DNA of 64,000 nt from Colias croceus (GCF_905220415.1 NC_059553.1:1946501-2010500), one strand, 5' to 3'. Shown: positions 1 through 11,548, numbered from the stretch's first letter. The notes: generated from the sequence alone by a model not told the origin. Numbers and translations are program-made.

Positions 1-134
1 ACCATTAGAGAAACAATTAAATTTCAGTGCTCTCAAAGTAATTACTTTATAATATTACTTTAAAAAGATTGAGAGTCAATAATCGTTAGTCGGTTGTGAA
101 CCTAAAATAAAATATTTTCGAGCACCAACGATAA

Positions 135-317
135 TCCTTACTAATATTATAAATGTGAAAGTAACTCTGTCTGTCTGTCTGTTACTCAATCACGCCTAAA
201 CTACTGAACCAATTTGCATGAAATTTGGTATGGAGATATTTTGATACCCGAGAAAGGACATAGGCTACCTTTTATTGCGAAATTTGTACCACGGGCGAAG
301 CCAGGGTGGACCACTAG
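135..317 (+). mobile_element. Lep1-like Helitron, family A
   Basis: The copy starts with TC and an ACTAATATTATAAATG motif, has a short TCTG run, and ends in a GC-rich tail plus CTAG before T. A TC start and CTRR end without long terminal inverted repeats fit a nonautonomous Helitron. It has no coding capacity. I use 'family A' for copies with GAAAGTAACTCTGTCTG near the 5' end. Confidence 0.6.
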
Positions 318-1149
318 TATTTTCTAAACCTAAAACAGATATTATTCTGGAAGCTTCGAGAATTCCTCATAAAAGTGATAAAAAACACAAAAATCAAGAG
401 AACCTCAGCTACTCATTAATATTAAAATAGTTACAAGCTATATATAAAAAGAAAACAGTTTTGTTTGCCTTGTTAAGGTGAGAAAAATTTAAAGAATAAG
501 CCAACCAGACCAGTATAACTTAATCCCTGACTTTCGGTTAAGCTCCACTCGACCAGAATATATTATCAAGGTACGTGGAGTGTTAGGGATCAACGTAAAC
601 CGGTTGCCATTCACAATACGGCAAAAGATAAAAGGAATTTAATTAATGTAAAATTCCTTAGCGAAATTGTAGCTTGAGCAAAATATATTCGCGTTTAATT
701 CTAGGTGTTTGTGTTAGTAAATATGCTGGGAATTGAGTATTAATTATTTGTATGAAGTATTTTTTATCGACTGAATATTCTGAATAGGGGAATTAGTTTT
801 CATGAGAAAATGGCAGAACTGTTTATAACTTCGGCAAGCTGGTATTAATTTAAATAGTATTTGATAGTTATTTTGATGGAATATTTATATCCTTCAAGGT
901 TTTGATATGAACAATATCAAATATTAATAATAATAAATGAATCTAATTCTATGTAGAGGTAAGTACCTAATCAAGAAATTAGGTTATCTTTTCATGACCA
1001 GAATTCGTATCCAAACCAAATGGAATATGTGAAATGCGGCTATAATAAATAAAAGTAATTAATGTTATTTTTAAAGTATTTACATGTGAATTATTAAATA
1101 ATTAATGTAGATTAAAACACGGGCTTATATTCTTGAATCATGATTGATT
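318..1149. other. AT-rich spacer, no gene seen
   Basis: The sequence is low in GC with frequent stops in all frames. No repeat ends, RNA gene or conserved protein piece was recognised. Confidence 0.5.
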
Positions 1150-1240
1150 GTACCGATCCTTGATAAGTGTACAAAGTTTGGATTCTATCTGTCCGTTAAA
1201 ATCATACAAAAATACAGGTGAAGCTAATAAAAGCGAGAAA
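1150..1240 (+). repeat. Dispersed repeat with TACAAAGTTTG and GAAGCTAATAAAAGCG
   Basis: TACAAAGTTTG, a GTCCGTT segment and GAAGCTAATAAAAGCG occur in the same order near 52270-52350. This makes it a dispersed repeat, class unknown. Confidence 0.45.
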
Positions 1241-1377
1241 GAAAGCTAATAAATGTAAAATGACCTCCTCTTTGGTACAGCGTACGCGTACACGTTTAAC
1301 CAGCATCGTACAAGTCCTTTATTTTTTAAGGTTGCCGGGATGAGATTGCTTTAAGCAATAAAGCCGCCTATTGTGCA

Positions 1378-1603
1378 TCTTAATATATATTATAAAGGCG
1401 AAAGTTTGTAAGTATGGATGTATGGATGTTTGTTACTCTTTCACGTAAAAACAACTGAACCGATTACAATGAAATTTAGCACACATATAGAGGGTAACTT
1501 GGATTAACACATAGGATAGTTTTTATCCCGGAAATCCCACGGGAACGTGAACTATGCGGGTTTTCCTTTGCAAACGCGGGCGAAGCCGCGGGCGGAAATC
1601 TAG
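1378..1603 (+). mobile_element. Lep1-like Helitron, family C
   Basis: It begins TCTTAATATATATTATAAAG and runs through GCGAAAGTTTGTAAGTATGG, a variant 5' half I call family C. The GC-rich tail reads GGCGAAGCCGCGGGCGGAA and ends CTAG before T. A second copy with nearly the same body lies at 30001-30222. Noncoding. Confidence 0.6.
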
Positions 1604-1687
1604 TTTACCATATTCATGTTCTCCATGTTAAATTAATAATGTTTTTATTACTGGTATTGTACAATACAGTGTCATAAATAAAATAAA

Positions 1688-1890
1688 TACAGTGGTTGAC
1701 GCGTGAGCGTAGAACCGAGGGGTCCTGGGTTCGATTCCCGATGGAGACGAAGAAAAAAAAATGTCTCGGTCTGGCAGGACACAGAAGGCTGATCACATAC
1801 TTGTCCCTAAAAAAAATCGATCAGTGAAACAGATGTATGCATAATGCATCTGCCCCTTACCCCACTTGGGGACATGGGACTTCACTTTAA
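1688..1890 (+). mobile_element. tRNA-derived SINE
   Basis: The head resembles a tRNA promoter: an A-box-like GTGGTTGACGCGTGAGC and a near-ideal B box, GGTTCGATTCC, at 1728-1738. An A run follows, then a body ending near CCCCACTTGGGGACATGGG, a 3' motif common in lepidopteran SINEs. There is no tRNA acceptor pairing, so it is not a functional tRNA gene. The boundaries are approximate. Confidence 0.6.
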
Positions 1891-2164
1891 AAGCGTGTTT
1901 AAAATAGAAATTACCTTTAAATAACACCTTAACCGTATTTAAGTTATTTTTAAAATGTATATACAAGCCGCTATGCAGAGGAATGTCTGAAGCTAGTGCA
2001 CAAAGGAATTTCTCAGGGAATTCAAGATGGACTAGGTAAATATTTTGATGTTTAACTGTATAAAATATGTTTGCAAGAAAGGATACTGTTACAATACTAG
2101 TAGTGCTACTACAAGGATTGGGTAGAAATTAGAATATAGTAGAATTTCAGAAGAACTATACTTA

Positions 2165-2359
2165 TGCCCGTTTTCACCATCAACCCGTAAAATTTAAGTG
2201 TCACCTAAGTCAATTTAGGGGATACCTAACGTAAAATTTGCTTTCACCGACAGATAAGTGTCACCTAAATCGTTAGGTTAGGTAGTGATTTGAAGGGTCC
2301 CTTAAACTAAGGAACCCTTACTTAGGATACTGTTTAGGGGTTATTGGTGAAATCGGGCA
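2165..2359. mobile_element. PIF/Harbinger-type MITE, TTA TSD
   Basis: The ends are inverted repeats, TGCCCGTTTTCACCA on the left against TGCCCGATTTCACCA on the right complement. TTA directly repeats at 2162-2164 and 2360-2362. A 3-bp TTA duplication is the signature of PIF/Harbinger. At 195 bp it is noncoding. Confidence 0.7.
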
Positions 2360-2362
2360 TTA

Positions 2363-3155
2363 CTAATTACTAATAGGTATTATAAAATTGATGATTTTTT
2401 CTGGTTGAAAGGGCAAATCTTAGGAACTGATGTGCAATAACAGATAAATATGTAATATAAAATTAAATATAGGTAGCTGTAAGATTCATTAAACTATTTA
2501 GTATACAATATTATAAAGTGTAGTTACCAGGATAATCTAGTTAAAAACAGCATTCTTACATACAATCTATATGAAATAAAAACCTTTTAAACGCATGAAT
2601 ACATGGCGATTAAAATCCTATAAAGGATTTCATATAAAAATCATTGGCCCGTAAAACCCAACATAAGATAACCAATTTTATATATAATATGTATAAGAAA
2701 AAAAAATAACAAGAACAATAATATCAGAGTTGCAATATCGAGACTAAATTGAAATCTCTCGTATGCGTTTTATTGAACTATTTAGGTATTGTATTAAATT
2801 TTAAAAGCTCTATTATAAGAATACAACTGTAATAAAATGATTTTTATGAAAACGTAGACTAGTATATTGGAGAATATGAAACGTTTTGATTGCAAATAAA
2901 TACTTTTATTTTAAGAAATTAATCTGTGAAGTTTGAAAATTTGATAATACGTAGGTACCTACTCATATTTATATGAAGCTTTATCCCAGACAAAGCCAGG
3001 GTGAACTGCCTATCTTCATGTACAGAAACCATGGCAAAATTAGTTAATTAATAAGTATGTTTACTAAAACACACAAATGTTTATGATCTGAATTGAGGCA
3101 CCTTGTCTAGTATAGACAATTTGTCTAGTATATGTATCTGAAATATTATACGACA
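2363..3155. other. AT-rich spacer, no gene seen
   Basis: Only a degenerate Helitron-like tail (near 2985-3015, CCCAGACAAAGCCAGGGTG) stands out. Otherwise unremarkable. Confidence 0.45.
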
Positions 3156-3346
3156 CTAGCAGCGCTCCGCGGTTTCACCCGCGTGGCTCCGCTCCTGTTG
3201 GTCTTAGCGTAATGATATAATATAGCCTTCCTCGATTAATGGGCTATCTATAACATCGAAATAATTTTTCAAATCGGACCAGTAGTTTCTGAGATTAGCG
3301 CGTTCAAACAAACAAACTCTTCAGCTTTATAATATTACAGTATAGA
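3156..3346 (-). mobile_element. Lep1-like Helitron, family B
   Basis: Reading the minus strand it starts TC with TATACTG, then GCTGAAGAGTTTGTTTG and GAACGCGCTAATCTC, and ends in the GC-rich tail and CTAG. I use 'family B' for copies with the GCTGAAGAGTTTG head. Confidence 0.6.
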
Positions 3347-3869
3347 TTAAAATGACCTATATGCAAAAAGTGAGCCCACTTGCACTAGTATAAACAAAAC
3401 ATACTTAAAATATGAACTATTTGTTAGCCTAATAACTCATCTATTATAGTGATCCCTATTAAAATCGATAAACCATTCTAAGTATTAAATTACCTAATAA
3501 ATGCATTTGGAGACATAGTTATTTACAAGCCGACAGAAGAGACAATCAACTTTGTGTATTCAAGGCCAAAAACATTATTAATCACACTTTCTAATAACAT
3601 AGCTATATTCCAAGAAATAGCTTTCCTTCATAAAACAAATGAACAAAGGGTATAAAACCGAAGTCATTATACATTTTAGTATGAAACTCATTAAGGTGCG
3701 TCTTTAACCAATAGTTTTTTGTGTAGTAGAAGTTATAAAAGACAGAATAAAATGAGAAGGTTATCATATTTCTTGGCATAGTTAAGTTTGATGAAAAGTG
3801 TAGAGTTACACGAAGACAAAAGTAGATAACCATTTTTCGTATCATAGGCGTCCCATAAAATATTAGATA
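3347..3869. other. AT-rich spacer, no gene seen
   Basis: An 80-codon open frame on the minus strand (3603-3845) shows no recognisable domain and has the composition of random AT-rich DNA. Confidence 0.45.
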
Positions 3870-4098
3870 CTAGCTTTCCATCCGCGGCATCGCTCGCGTT
3901 TTCAAAGAAAAACCCGCATAGTTCCCGTTCCCGTGTAATTTCCGGGATAAAACCTATCCTATGTGTTAATCCATGTTACCCTCTATATGTGTGCTAAATT
4001 CCATTGTAATCGGTTTAGCAGTATTTGCGTGAAAGAGTAACAAACATACATACATATGCCCTACATCACAAACTTTCGCATTTATAATATTAGTAGGA
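3870..4098 (-). mobile_element. Lep1-like Helitron, family C variant
   Basis: CTAG at 3870-3873 adjoins the GC-rich tail. The body carries GTTCCCGTTCCCG and CGATTACA-like family C segments, and the 5' TC end lies at about 4098. Confidence 0.55.
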
Positions 4099-4557
4099 TA
4101 GGATACTTTTGTATCCAATTATATTTTTATAGAATTTAGTACTAAGAAAACAATATTATACAGCTACATTTAGTGATTTATGCAATAATTAAAAGCTCAC
4201 ACTAAACATTAGGTTCTAATCATTACTCCCTTTTAACACGCTATGTAATCGGCTCCACTAGACTCGATTTTGACCCACTTTAAACGGATATATTCAAACA
4301 CACTACACTTATGGCAATACAATCATTGGCCGAGTTAATTTTATCATTCTCAGTCCATAACAACAAAAATATAATTTAAAAAATTCTTATATAAATATTT
4401 TAAACATAGTGGACGATGCATTTACACATTGCTAGAGCTACCTCTAGTACGATCATGATTCACGGGTATTTGTTTCATACGCAATCGAATCCTAAGTCCT
4501 ACTTATAAATAAGATTGCCGCTTCGCTGAAGGGGAGAACTTTTTGCCACAATCGCAA

Positions 4558-4722
4558 TTTTAAGCTATTGCATAGCTTCTATCGCGGGCCTTGAGCGCGG
4601 GGACTGAATCGAGAGATTCCGTAACGAAAAATCCTCACGCTCCCCACTCCGACGGGCGCGGAGGTGTGGCTTGAAGGCATCATGCAATAGCTTTACCGCG
4701 GCAGTCCCCGAGTGCCACACGT
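4558..4722. repeat. GC-rich dispersed repeat, copy 1
   Basis: A 165-bp block, far more GC-rich than its surroundings, matches 34087-34250 closely, including GGGCCTTGAGCGCGGGGAC and GCAGTCCCCGAGTGCCACAC. AAGCTATTGCAT near one end is complementary to ATGCAATAGCTT near the other, so the body can fold. A T run follows, which on the minus strand would be a 5' A run. I cannot place it in a known class. Confidence 0.6.
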
Positions 4723-5251
4723 ATTTTTTTTTTGTTCTGTGTGTTAGATAATTATGATTTGTATTTTTTTACATGGTGGCAATTAAAGCGCTTTCTATAT
4801 CTATATTTTATTTCTATAAACGTATTTCTAAGTTTCCATAAACAACTCCCTGATAGATAAAAATAAATTACAATGAATCAATTGCATTATCATACATTTA
4901 TCTAAATCGCTGCATCTTATGAATTAAATGGAAAACATTAATGGAGTCGCTCGTTAGCAAGCAAAGATTATCGAAATATCTGTAATGTATTTATAACTCG
5001 GACGTATTTTATACAGATAATACTTAGAAAGCGAAGGTTCCCGAAAGATAATAAGATTTTATAAGCGCTTTTAGCGTAATGCTCTTGGGTGTGCAGCGCG
5101 AGCGAAATTTTTAAGAATGTTATGTACTATGAAGTTATATACTGTCTGTCTGTCAAAATATATGGTCATATTAAGCATGTCTGCTAGTTTCTGAATAACT
5201 GAATGGGTTTGAATAAATTCTTATTAAAATATCGATCAAATTATATTTTAA
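4723..5251. other. AT-rich spacer, no gene seen
   Basis: Starts with T runs next to the GC-rich repeat. No gene signal. Confidence 0.4.
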
Positions 5252-5456
5252 CTAACTGCTCCGCACAGTTTCACCCCCGTGGCTCCACTCCTGTTGGTCG
5301 TAGCGTGATGATATAATTATAGCCTAGTCTTCCTCGATAAATGGGCTATTTAACACCGAAAGAATTTTTCAAATCGGACCAGTAGTTCCCGAGATTAGCG
5401 CGTTCAAACAAACAAACTCTTCAGCTTTGTTTTTCAATAATATGTATAAGTATAGA
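5252..5456 (-). mobile_element. Lep1-like Helitron, family B, degenerate
   Basis: The 3' end is CTAA rather than CTAG (still CTRR), followed inward by CGGAGCAG-type tail sequence. The GAACGCGCTAATCTCGGGA body and GAAGAGTTTGTTTG head are clear on the minus strand. Confidence 0.55.
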
Positions 5457-5751
5457 TATTGTGTTATCAAGAAAATTTTTGAGGATGCTTTTAACTGCAT
5501 TTATTTTTAGCTAACTGTTCTTTATTTGGAAAGGAATCATAAATTCTATCACTTTAGATAGTGCCTAATAATAAAAAATAAACCTTTTACCATCAATGGA
5601 AGTTACCAACTCATTACTTAATACAAAATATTATTCTTTCTTTACTTTTCTACTTTTTTTTCCAAAAAACAACATACAATTTTTTTTAAAAAGTCCACAA
5701 TATTTCTTATCAACAATGTAATATTTATAAGACTATATGAGCAATAAAAAG

Positions 5752-5765
5752 CTGTGACGTCACAG
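5752..5765. promoter_or_regulatory. CRE-like palindrome
   Basis: CTGTGACGTCACAG is a perfect 14-bp palindrome centred on TGACGTCA, the full cAMP-response element bound by CREB/ATF factors. No gene start is visible nearby, so function is unproven. Confidence 0.3.
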
Positions 5766-5900
5766 GTTATTATGTCTATAAGGTCAGGAAGTGAGTCAAG
5801 TATGTCTTTATGCGTGGTCTTGTCTCATGAAGGGCGTCTTGACACACAAGAAACAAGATATTATATTATTATCAATACATTACCTTTACATACGCGAAAT

Positions 5901-6064
5901 ACATAGTATAAAGCTCTCCGTCTCTATGTATGTTTAAATCTCAAAAAAAAAGCAACTGATTTTGATAGAGTCTTTTTAATAGATAGAGTGATTGATTCTC
6001 GAGAAAGGTTTAGTATTTATTAGGTTTTAGACAAAGCGTGCAAAGCCGCAGGCCTAAAGTTATA
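5901..6064 (+). mobile_element. Lep1-like Helitron, family D, degenerate
   Basis: ACATAGTATAAAGC, TAATAGATAGAGTGATT and TTAGGTTTTAGACAAAGCG mark family D, my name for copies with the AAAACAAAGTCGCTTTC head. The tail has decayed and lacks CTAG. Confidence 0.45.
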
Positions 6065-6116
6065 GTTCAAAGTCGTTGTCGCTATCTGTCTGTCTCTGTG
6101 TATCCTATATTTTTTA

Positions 6117-6146
6117 TTTTTTTATTTATTTATTTATTTATTTCTT
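6117..6146 (+). repeat. (TTTA)n low-complexity tract
   Basis: A T-rich tract of TTTA units, possibly the tail of an old minus-strand retroelement. Confidence 0.5.
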
Positions 6147-6304
6147 TATTTATATCAGGCAGCATTGCCCATATATTGTTAGTAGTAGGTACTTATTCTA
6201 GTGTTAGTAAAACTACATATACTTATTTTTAGATTTTAGAGTTATTAGCCATTTTTTATTGATAAAATTATGTACATTATTGAGAACTTTTAAAATACTA
6301 TTCT

Positions 6305-6370
6305 CTGCTTCAAAATCCATTACGTAGTTGTAAAATACTATTTACAACTACGTAATGGATTTTGAAGCAG
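6305..6370. repeat. Perfect 30-bp snapback hairpin
   Basis: Arms 6305-6334 and 6341-6370 are perfect reverse complements around a 6-nt ATACTA loop. TAAAATACTATT occurs just before the left arm (6291-6302) and again across the loop (6331-6342). This suggests fold-back template switching rather than a transposon. It abuts the Helitron-like copy at 6372. Confidence 0.85.
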
Positions 6371-6371
6371 A

Positions 6372-6530
6372 TCTATATATATAAAAGAAAGTCGTGTTAG
6401 TTACTCCACTTATAACTCAAGAACGGCTGAACCGATTTAGCTGAAAATTGGCAGGGGGGTAGTTTAGAGCCAGGATAAGGATATAGGATAATAAATACGT
6501 ACCACGGGCGAAGCCGGGGCGGACCACTAG
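6372..6530 (+). mobile_element. Lep1-like Helitron, family E
   Basis: It starts TCTATATATATAAAAG, carries AACGGCTGAACCGATTTAGC and ends CCACGGGCGAAGCCGGGGC plus CTAG before T. Confidence 0.6.
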
Positions 6531-6535
6531 TTTTA

Positions 6536-6648
6536 AATAGATAGTAAATAGATAGAGTGATTCAGGAGGAAGTAATTAGTTACTATAATATTATTTGTTA
6601 AGTTCACACACACAAACACATCGGACGAAGCCGCGCGAGAAAGGCTAG
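6536..6648 (+). mobile_element. Family D Helitron fragment
   Basis: AATAGATAGAGTGATTCAGG and GCCGCGCGAGAAAGGCTAG match the second half of family D. The 5' half is missing; family E ends immediately before. Confidence 0.4.
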
Positions 6649-7667
6649 TATATACATATTTTGATAGTATACTTTTATGAAGTACCTAAACGTGGTAGTA
6701 AGGACCTCTGATATCAATCGACTATGACTTATTGAAACTAATTGAGCATATAAATTATAAATAATCAGGAGTAAAGTTATTTATAGATAGAATAAAATCG
6801 AAACACGTATTTTCAAAGTAATCTCTATGTTTGCTACCGGGATGTGGGAGTGTTTATACAAAATATGTCGTGTGAGCTGTGAGTTAAATTTTGACTTCAC
6901 AAATATAACGAAAATATTATTTTTAGAAACTATTTACAATATAATCGTTAGTATGTGAAGATGCATTAAAATGTGGGTATTTTCTCTTAATTATTTAATA
7001 TTTTAGCAATAATAAAAGCTCGCAGTAGCCGAACGCTTTTTACTGTATAATAAATTATATTTTAGTCATATCAAGTCATAAAGTTGTGAAAAAGGATTAA
7101 AAGTATAAAGAAATAAGGCTTTTTATTTGGAGACCTCGGACTAAGAAATGCTACTCTACATTTGTTAATGTCATCAATTTGGAAGGTAGAGCTGGGATGT
7201 ATATTTTTTTTATAGAATATTACAAAAAAATATCATTACAAATCATTAGGTACAAAGCTACGTCTTTACCGAAAAACATGCGCTATATCTTTTTAACCAA
7301 CTCGGGTACATACCTATTCAGTAATATATTTACTTACACTGAAATTCAGTAATTTATCTATACTGACATTTTTAAGGCTTCTCTATTATTGAACTATACA
7401 AGTTTCCCGATCGAGTTCCCGTAATATAGTTTCACGAAACCTCGTATATATTGACGAAGTTGGAACATAATTGCTATCGGTATGCCGAGAATGCAAATAG
7501 GCTATAATTATAACAGGGTTATGTCATTTTCTTGCTTGGATGTGTTATGATGACACGTACGATAGATTAATTATATTATTATGTAATATAATGATCGTTT
7601 ATTTTATATATTATTATTATGATAGTAATTAATTAATTGTAATCACGTTGTTTTATTTATCTTAATA
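6649..7667. other. AT-rich spacer, no gene seen
   Basis: About 1 kb without repeat ends, long frames or RNA-like folds that I could recognise. Confidence 0.45.
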
Positions 7668-7863
7668 CTAGCTTACCGCCCGCGGCTTCGCCCGCTTTGT
7701 CTAAAATCTAATAAATTATATACTAAAACCTTCCTCTTGAATCACTCTATCTATTAAAAAAACCGCATCAAAATCCGTTGCATAGTTTTAAAGATTTAAG
7801 CATACAAAGGGACATAGGGAAATAGGGACAGAGAAAGCGACTTTGTTTTATACTATGTAGTGA
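7668..7863 (-). mobile_element. Lep1-like Helitron, family D
   Basis: CTAG at 7668-7671 leads into GCGGGCGAAGCCGCGGGCGG on the minus strand. The head AAAACAAAGTCGCTTTC is intact and the 5' TC is at about 7863. A good full-length family D reference copy. Confidence 0.6.
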
Positions 7864-8678
7864 TAATGGTGTAAAAGATTGCTGTTTCCGATTTTGTTCG
7901 CGTTCATGTTTTTATCGATTTGGTTTAAAAACTGGTGACATTAATTCAAACTTAGCTCCAGTTTTCAAAACTCTATAGTGTCTTATTACTAAAATACTTA
8001 CCTACTTATTGCTCACATTCGCTGTAAATGAAATCGCTGTGCAAAAATCAAGATACAAGAAAGTAGTCTAGTTGTGTAATTAGTTTTTCTTATAAATATT
8101 TTTTATAAATAATTATGTTTGGGTGATTCTGAATATTAGTTATTGAAAATAAATTATTAATGGACTAGATGTATCTGGGTGTCTCACATATAATCTACGT
8201 AGAACCAGTATTATATAAAGTACAATACAATAATATATCGAATAGTTACTTCTAAAAATCCATACATAAATCCTTAAACACGTTATCCTTAACACGTTAA
8301 AAGAATTATCACATACAATTTAAGTTAGTATTTTAAAATACTAACCTTATTAGTGTGGAAACAGTGCAGTTGTTTTCACCGCGGCGCTACGTGACTTTAA
8401 TACTAAGCCCTGCATTTCTCTAACAAATGGACGATTATTTATCTTTTTGCGACATAGGTATGCTTACAATTTATTCTGTTTTACTGTGTTGTCTTCACTG
8501 CTTTATGTAAACCGGATTGGGGTTTCATGTCTTGTTATTCAGAATTGTAAAGCATGGAATAATAAGGATGAAGTCATTTATAATGACGAAATTGTAAAAT
8601 AAACGCTCTAATTTATTATTTTTTATGTAGCATTCTTCTCCTTCTATTAGGTACCTATAGTATTAATAGTAGAAGCAC
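7864..8678. other. AT-rich spacer, no gene seen
   Basis: No gene. A slightly richer patch near 8355-8420 (CACCGCGGCGCTACGTGAC) has no partner elsewhere in the window. Confidence 0.4.
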
Positions 8679-9022
8679 ACCCGGACACTCCATACCTTCA
8701 AAATTATCGTTTTGACAGTCACACTGTAGAGACTGCAAATGTGTGTGTTAACGCTTTATGGTTGGCACATTTGTGACTAGCGTAAAAAAAATTCGCGTTT
8801 TTCTGATGAAATACATCCGTAAACAGCACAATATCTAACCATTTTCTACGAAAAACGATAATCACAAAACCAAAATAATAAAATTACTTTAAGTCAATTT
8901 GATTAATGTTGTCAATCTTCGTTGCGTATCGTCCTTGCAGAAAAATGGGGACCATTTTCAGGCTGATCGTGCGGGGTGAGGTAGGTGTTTAATTTTGGCG
9001 GGAGGCGGAGAGTGTCCGTTCT
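8679..9022. mobile_element. Candidate TIR element (CGGACACTC ends)
   Basis: CCGGACACTCC near 8682 is inverted as GGAGAGTGTCCG near 9008-9019, giving a 340-bp interval with GC-rich ends. No target duplication was found, so the boundaries are tentative. Confidence 0.35.
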
Positions 9023-9201
9023 GTAGCGTTTAGCTACTACATAATATTATGTATTCTGTGGTAGAAGTAATAGAGGTATAAGTAAATAAAACATGACAGG
9101 ATTAATTCCCAATAAGTTTTCAAATCTCCCTAAAAGTTAGGTACATTATTTATATCATTGTGTATTATAAATTAATCTAAATATAATTTGCTGTTCGTAA
9201 C

Positions 9202-9434
9202 ATGCAGTCTTCTTCTTCCTCCTTTGCCTTATCCCTTTATTTGGGGTCGGCTCTCCTCGTTCTCATGCGCCATGATGGTCTATCCTGGGTTGTCTGTTTA
9301 TTCAATTGGGCTCTCTCCAAGTCTTTTGATATGGTAGACCACCAAGTGGCGGGGGGACGTCCCAGACCCCTTCTTCTATCTGGCAAGTTTAGTGCCCTCC
9401 TTACTAAGTGGTTCGTAACATGCAGTAACAACAT
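9202..9434 (-). pseudogene. RTE-type LINE, C-terminal fragment
   Basis: The minus-strand frame 9434-9237 carries RRRGLGRPPATWW and DRPSWRMRTRRADPK. These match the usual end of lepidopteran RTE-like LINE polyproteins, where a GRP..RW block and a DR..WR..TR.ADPK block close the reading frame. The stop is followed by a GAGGAAGAAGAAG-type tail, as these elements often have. Only about 65 residues remain, so this is a dead 5'-truncated insertion. Confidence 0.6.
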
Positions 9435-9447
9435 TTATATTTTACTA

Positions 9448-9620
9448 CTAGCTTCCCACCCACAGCTTCGCTCGCGCAGTCAATGAAAAACCGGCAAGTT
9501 CCTGTTCCCGTGGGATTTCCGGGATAAATCCTATCCTATACCAAATTTTATGCAAATTGGTTCAGAAGTTAAGGCGTGATTGAGTAACAGACAGACAGAC
9601 AGAGTTACTTTCGCATTTAT
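9448..9620 (-). mobile_element. Family A Helitron, 5' end joined to LINE tail
   Basis: CTAG at 9448-9451, the GC-rich tail and TTCCCGTGGGATTTCCGGG are typical. The 5' end is not TC..ATTATAAATG. It passes through AAATGCGAAAG directly into the AAATAAATAAAT tail of the next LINE. Either the LINE inserted here or the copy is truncated with microhomology. Confidence 0.55.
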
Positions 9621-10440
9621 TTATTTATTTATTTATTTGGAGATCTTACAGAAACAATTAAACCCGTGTAATATATAAATTAATGACATACAATGGTAAC
9701 ATTAACATTTGTTTCCTCTACGTCTCACAGTGAACATAAATAGAAAAAGTAAAAGAAAAAAAAACTCACTTGTACAATAATTGATAGGTATCTGTTGCAA
9801 GGGAGCCAAATACTTAAAACTAACACAGATTTCTGAAATATTAAACTAAGGGAAAGCATTAACTAAGCATGTACATTATCCAACGTTAGAAAAATTATAC
9901 ATATAATTGGCTAATTGTACATTTGAAACTATATCGGGAGCATGAAAACATATCTATTTCATTCAGTTTGTCATTGTGTAAGACACACATTCTGTGAAGT
10001 GGCGCGCGTTGTCCTGCGTTGGTTCTGGTATGTTGTAAATGGAAAAGACATTTCGAACGAGTTGGTCGCGAAGGCACACGAAAGGACAAGTCGGCTAGTA
10101 AGTTCGAAGAATCAATTTCACCCACGCAAATGCTTCTTAAAGTGACAGCATCAGTTACTGAACGTCTGTTGGTCAAGGACATCATGTTATATTTTTCTAA
10201 GAGTTGGTTGTATGAGCATTTGGGAGAGCATAAGCGATAGTTAAGTGTGCGCAGAAACTTCTTCTGTATCATTTCCAATTTATTTATATAGCAATTATAA
10301 AATGGATTCCATATAGGAGATACATAATCGAGGTGTGATCTAACTAATGATTAGTAGAGGCAAATAAATGTGTCCTTTCGTCTGAAATTCTTAGTAATTC
10401 GAGTGATGAAACCTAACATACGGACTAGTTTCACACCGTT
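9620..10440 (-). mobile_element. 5'-truncated CR1/Jockey-like LINE
   Basis: Minus-strand element: a decayed reverse-transcriptase C-terminus, a 3' UTR of about 270 bp and a terminal (AAAT)n tract at 9620-9640. The 5' boundary near 10440 is uncertain. The family call rests on the C-terminal protein pattern. Confidence 0.5.
9895..10440 (-). pseudogene. LINE reverse transcriptase, C-terminal fragment
   Basis: The minus-strand frame reads KLVRMLGFITRITKNFR, then SLVRSHLDYVSPIWNP, then LEMIQKKFLRTLNYRLC and RRSVTDAVTLRSICVGEID. This is the usual order for the region after the RT fingers/palm in CR1/Jockey-group LINEs. An in-frame stop replaces the residue before SLVRSHLDY, at about 10348. The catalytic YADD region is absent. 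It is an inactive relic; 9895-10278 is merely its stop-free part. Confidence 0.6.
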
Positions 10441-11548
10441 GCGTACTGGCCTTGTATAGTTTGGAAAGACGCAACACGAACACGAACACATTCACATTCA
10501 CATTCACATTTCAACACAAACAGCCATCCACATGCTTGGCGAACGTTCATAATGCTACATCCACACGCTGGCTGTTTAGATAAAAAAAAGAAACGCAAAA
10601 TTAAATTTTTAATTACATTACAATATTAACAAAAAAAGAATTGTAAGCCTATTTTTTCAATCACATTACAAGCCGTATCCAAAGCTAAATTCGTAACTCG
10701 CCCGGTAAAAGTCAAGATTTTTATGAATAATTTATACAACACCCCGTTTTTATCGCGTTCGATATAGCTGTAGTAAGATTCGCATGTACATTCCTGTTAA
10801 CTTGTGAATAATTCGCAACGTTTTATTGTGGAATGGTCATTTTGCCTTTTTAAGCCATTGTTTGAATATTTTGAACTAGCGAGCTGTTTCGCCTGGTTTC
10901 GTATCTATTACACTCAAACTTTTATTCAACTCGAAACCCTTTGGAACAGCTTTTAAATCGTGTACATTTAAAATTACCACCGTCTGGAAAAATAAGTAAT
11001 ACATGTGGCCATGTAAATCGGTAGAGATGCAGCGGTTCTAACGGTAAAATATCTTAAATCGTTCGAGCAGATTTTGAGTTATCGTAAGGTTTGTTTATAA
11101 ATTAGGTACCATTATGACTGGTCTGAAAAAAATAACAAAATAGCATAATGGTTTTGGAAATTTAATGCAAATGAAATGCATAATGTGAAACAGTTTGCCT
11201 GTATTTATACCAATACAGCTTTAATCAAATTAAGCATAGGCATAGTAATAAGAAACTTACGGTGCATAGATCAATCTTCTGAAAACTATTCAACATTATG
11301 TTGTTTGGTGAGTAATAAATAGTTACAGTGATTTTTAGGATTTTGACCTTTAACAGAACATTAATTCGCGGTCAGAGTTTTATTGCTTGCGCCGAATTTA
11401 ATGGGAATTGTCCGGATTATTGTTTAGTAGTTTTCCGTAGTAAATATACTAGCAATTTATAGCCGTACCCAATGACCTATTATACTAGTAGACGCGGCAT
11501 ACGCCAACATCATTGCACTAAAAAACAGCGTAAATAATACATACCTAC
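10441..11548. other. Spacer with short (CATTCA)n tract, no gene seen
   Basis: A CATTCA-type microsatellite lies at about 10489-10510. AAACAGCC near 10518 is inverted as GGCTGTTT near 10570, suggesting a small decayed TIR remnant. The rest is unassigned. Confidence 0.4.

Noticed and set aside
1681..1750. tRNA gene
   Set aside because: The B box is good, but no acceptor stem or anticodon arm can be drawn, and a SINE body follows.
1614..1796. Minus-strand 60-codon frame containing VSIGNRTQDPSV
   Set aside because: It is the antisense reading of the tRNA-derived SINE head; such frames recur wherever this SINE lies.
9202..9486. Plus-strand 94-codon frame
   Set aside because: The opposite strand carries a recognisable LINE C-terminus; this is its shadow.
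9942..10240. Plus-strand frames of 67 and 73 codons
   Set aside because: Shadows of the minus-strand LINE RT fragment.
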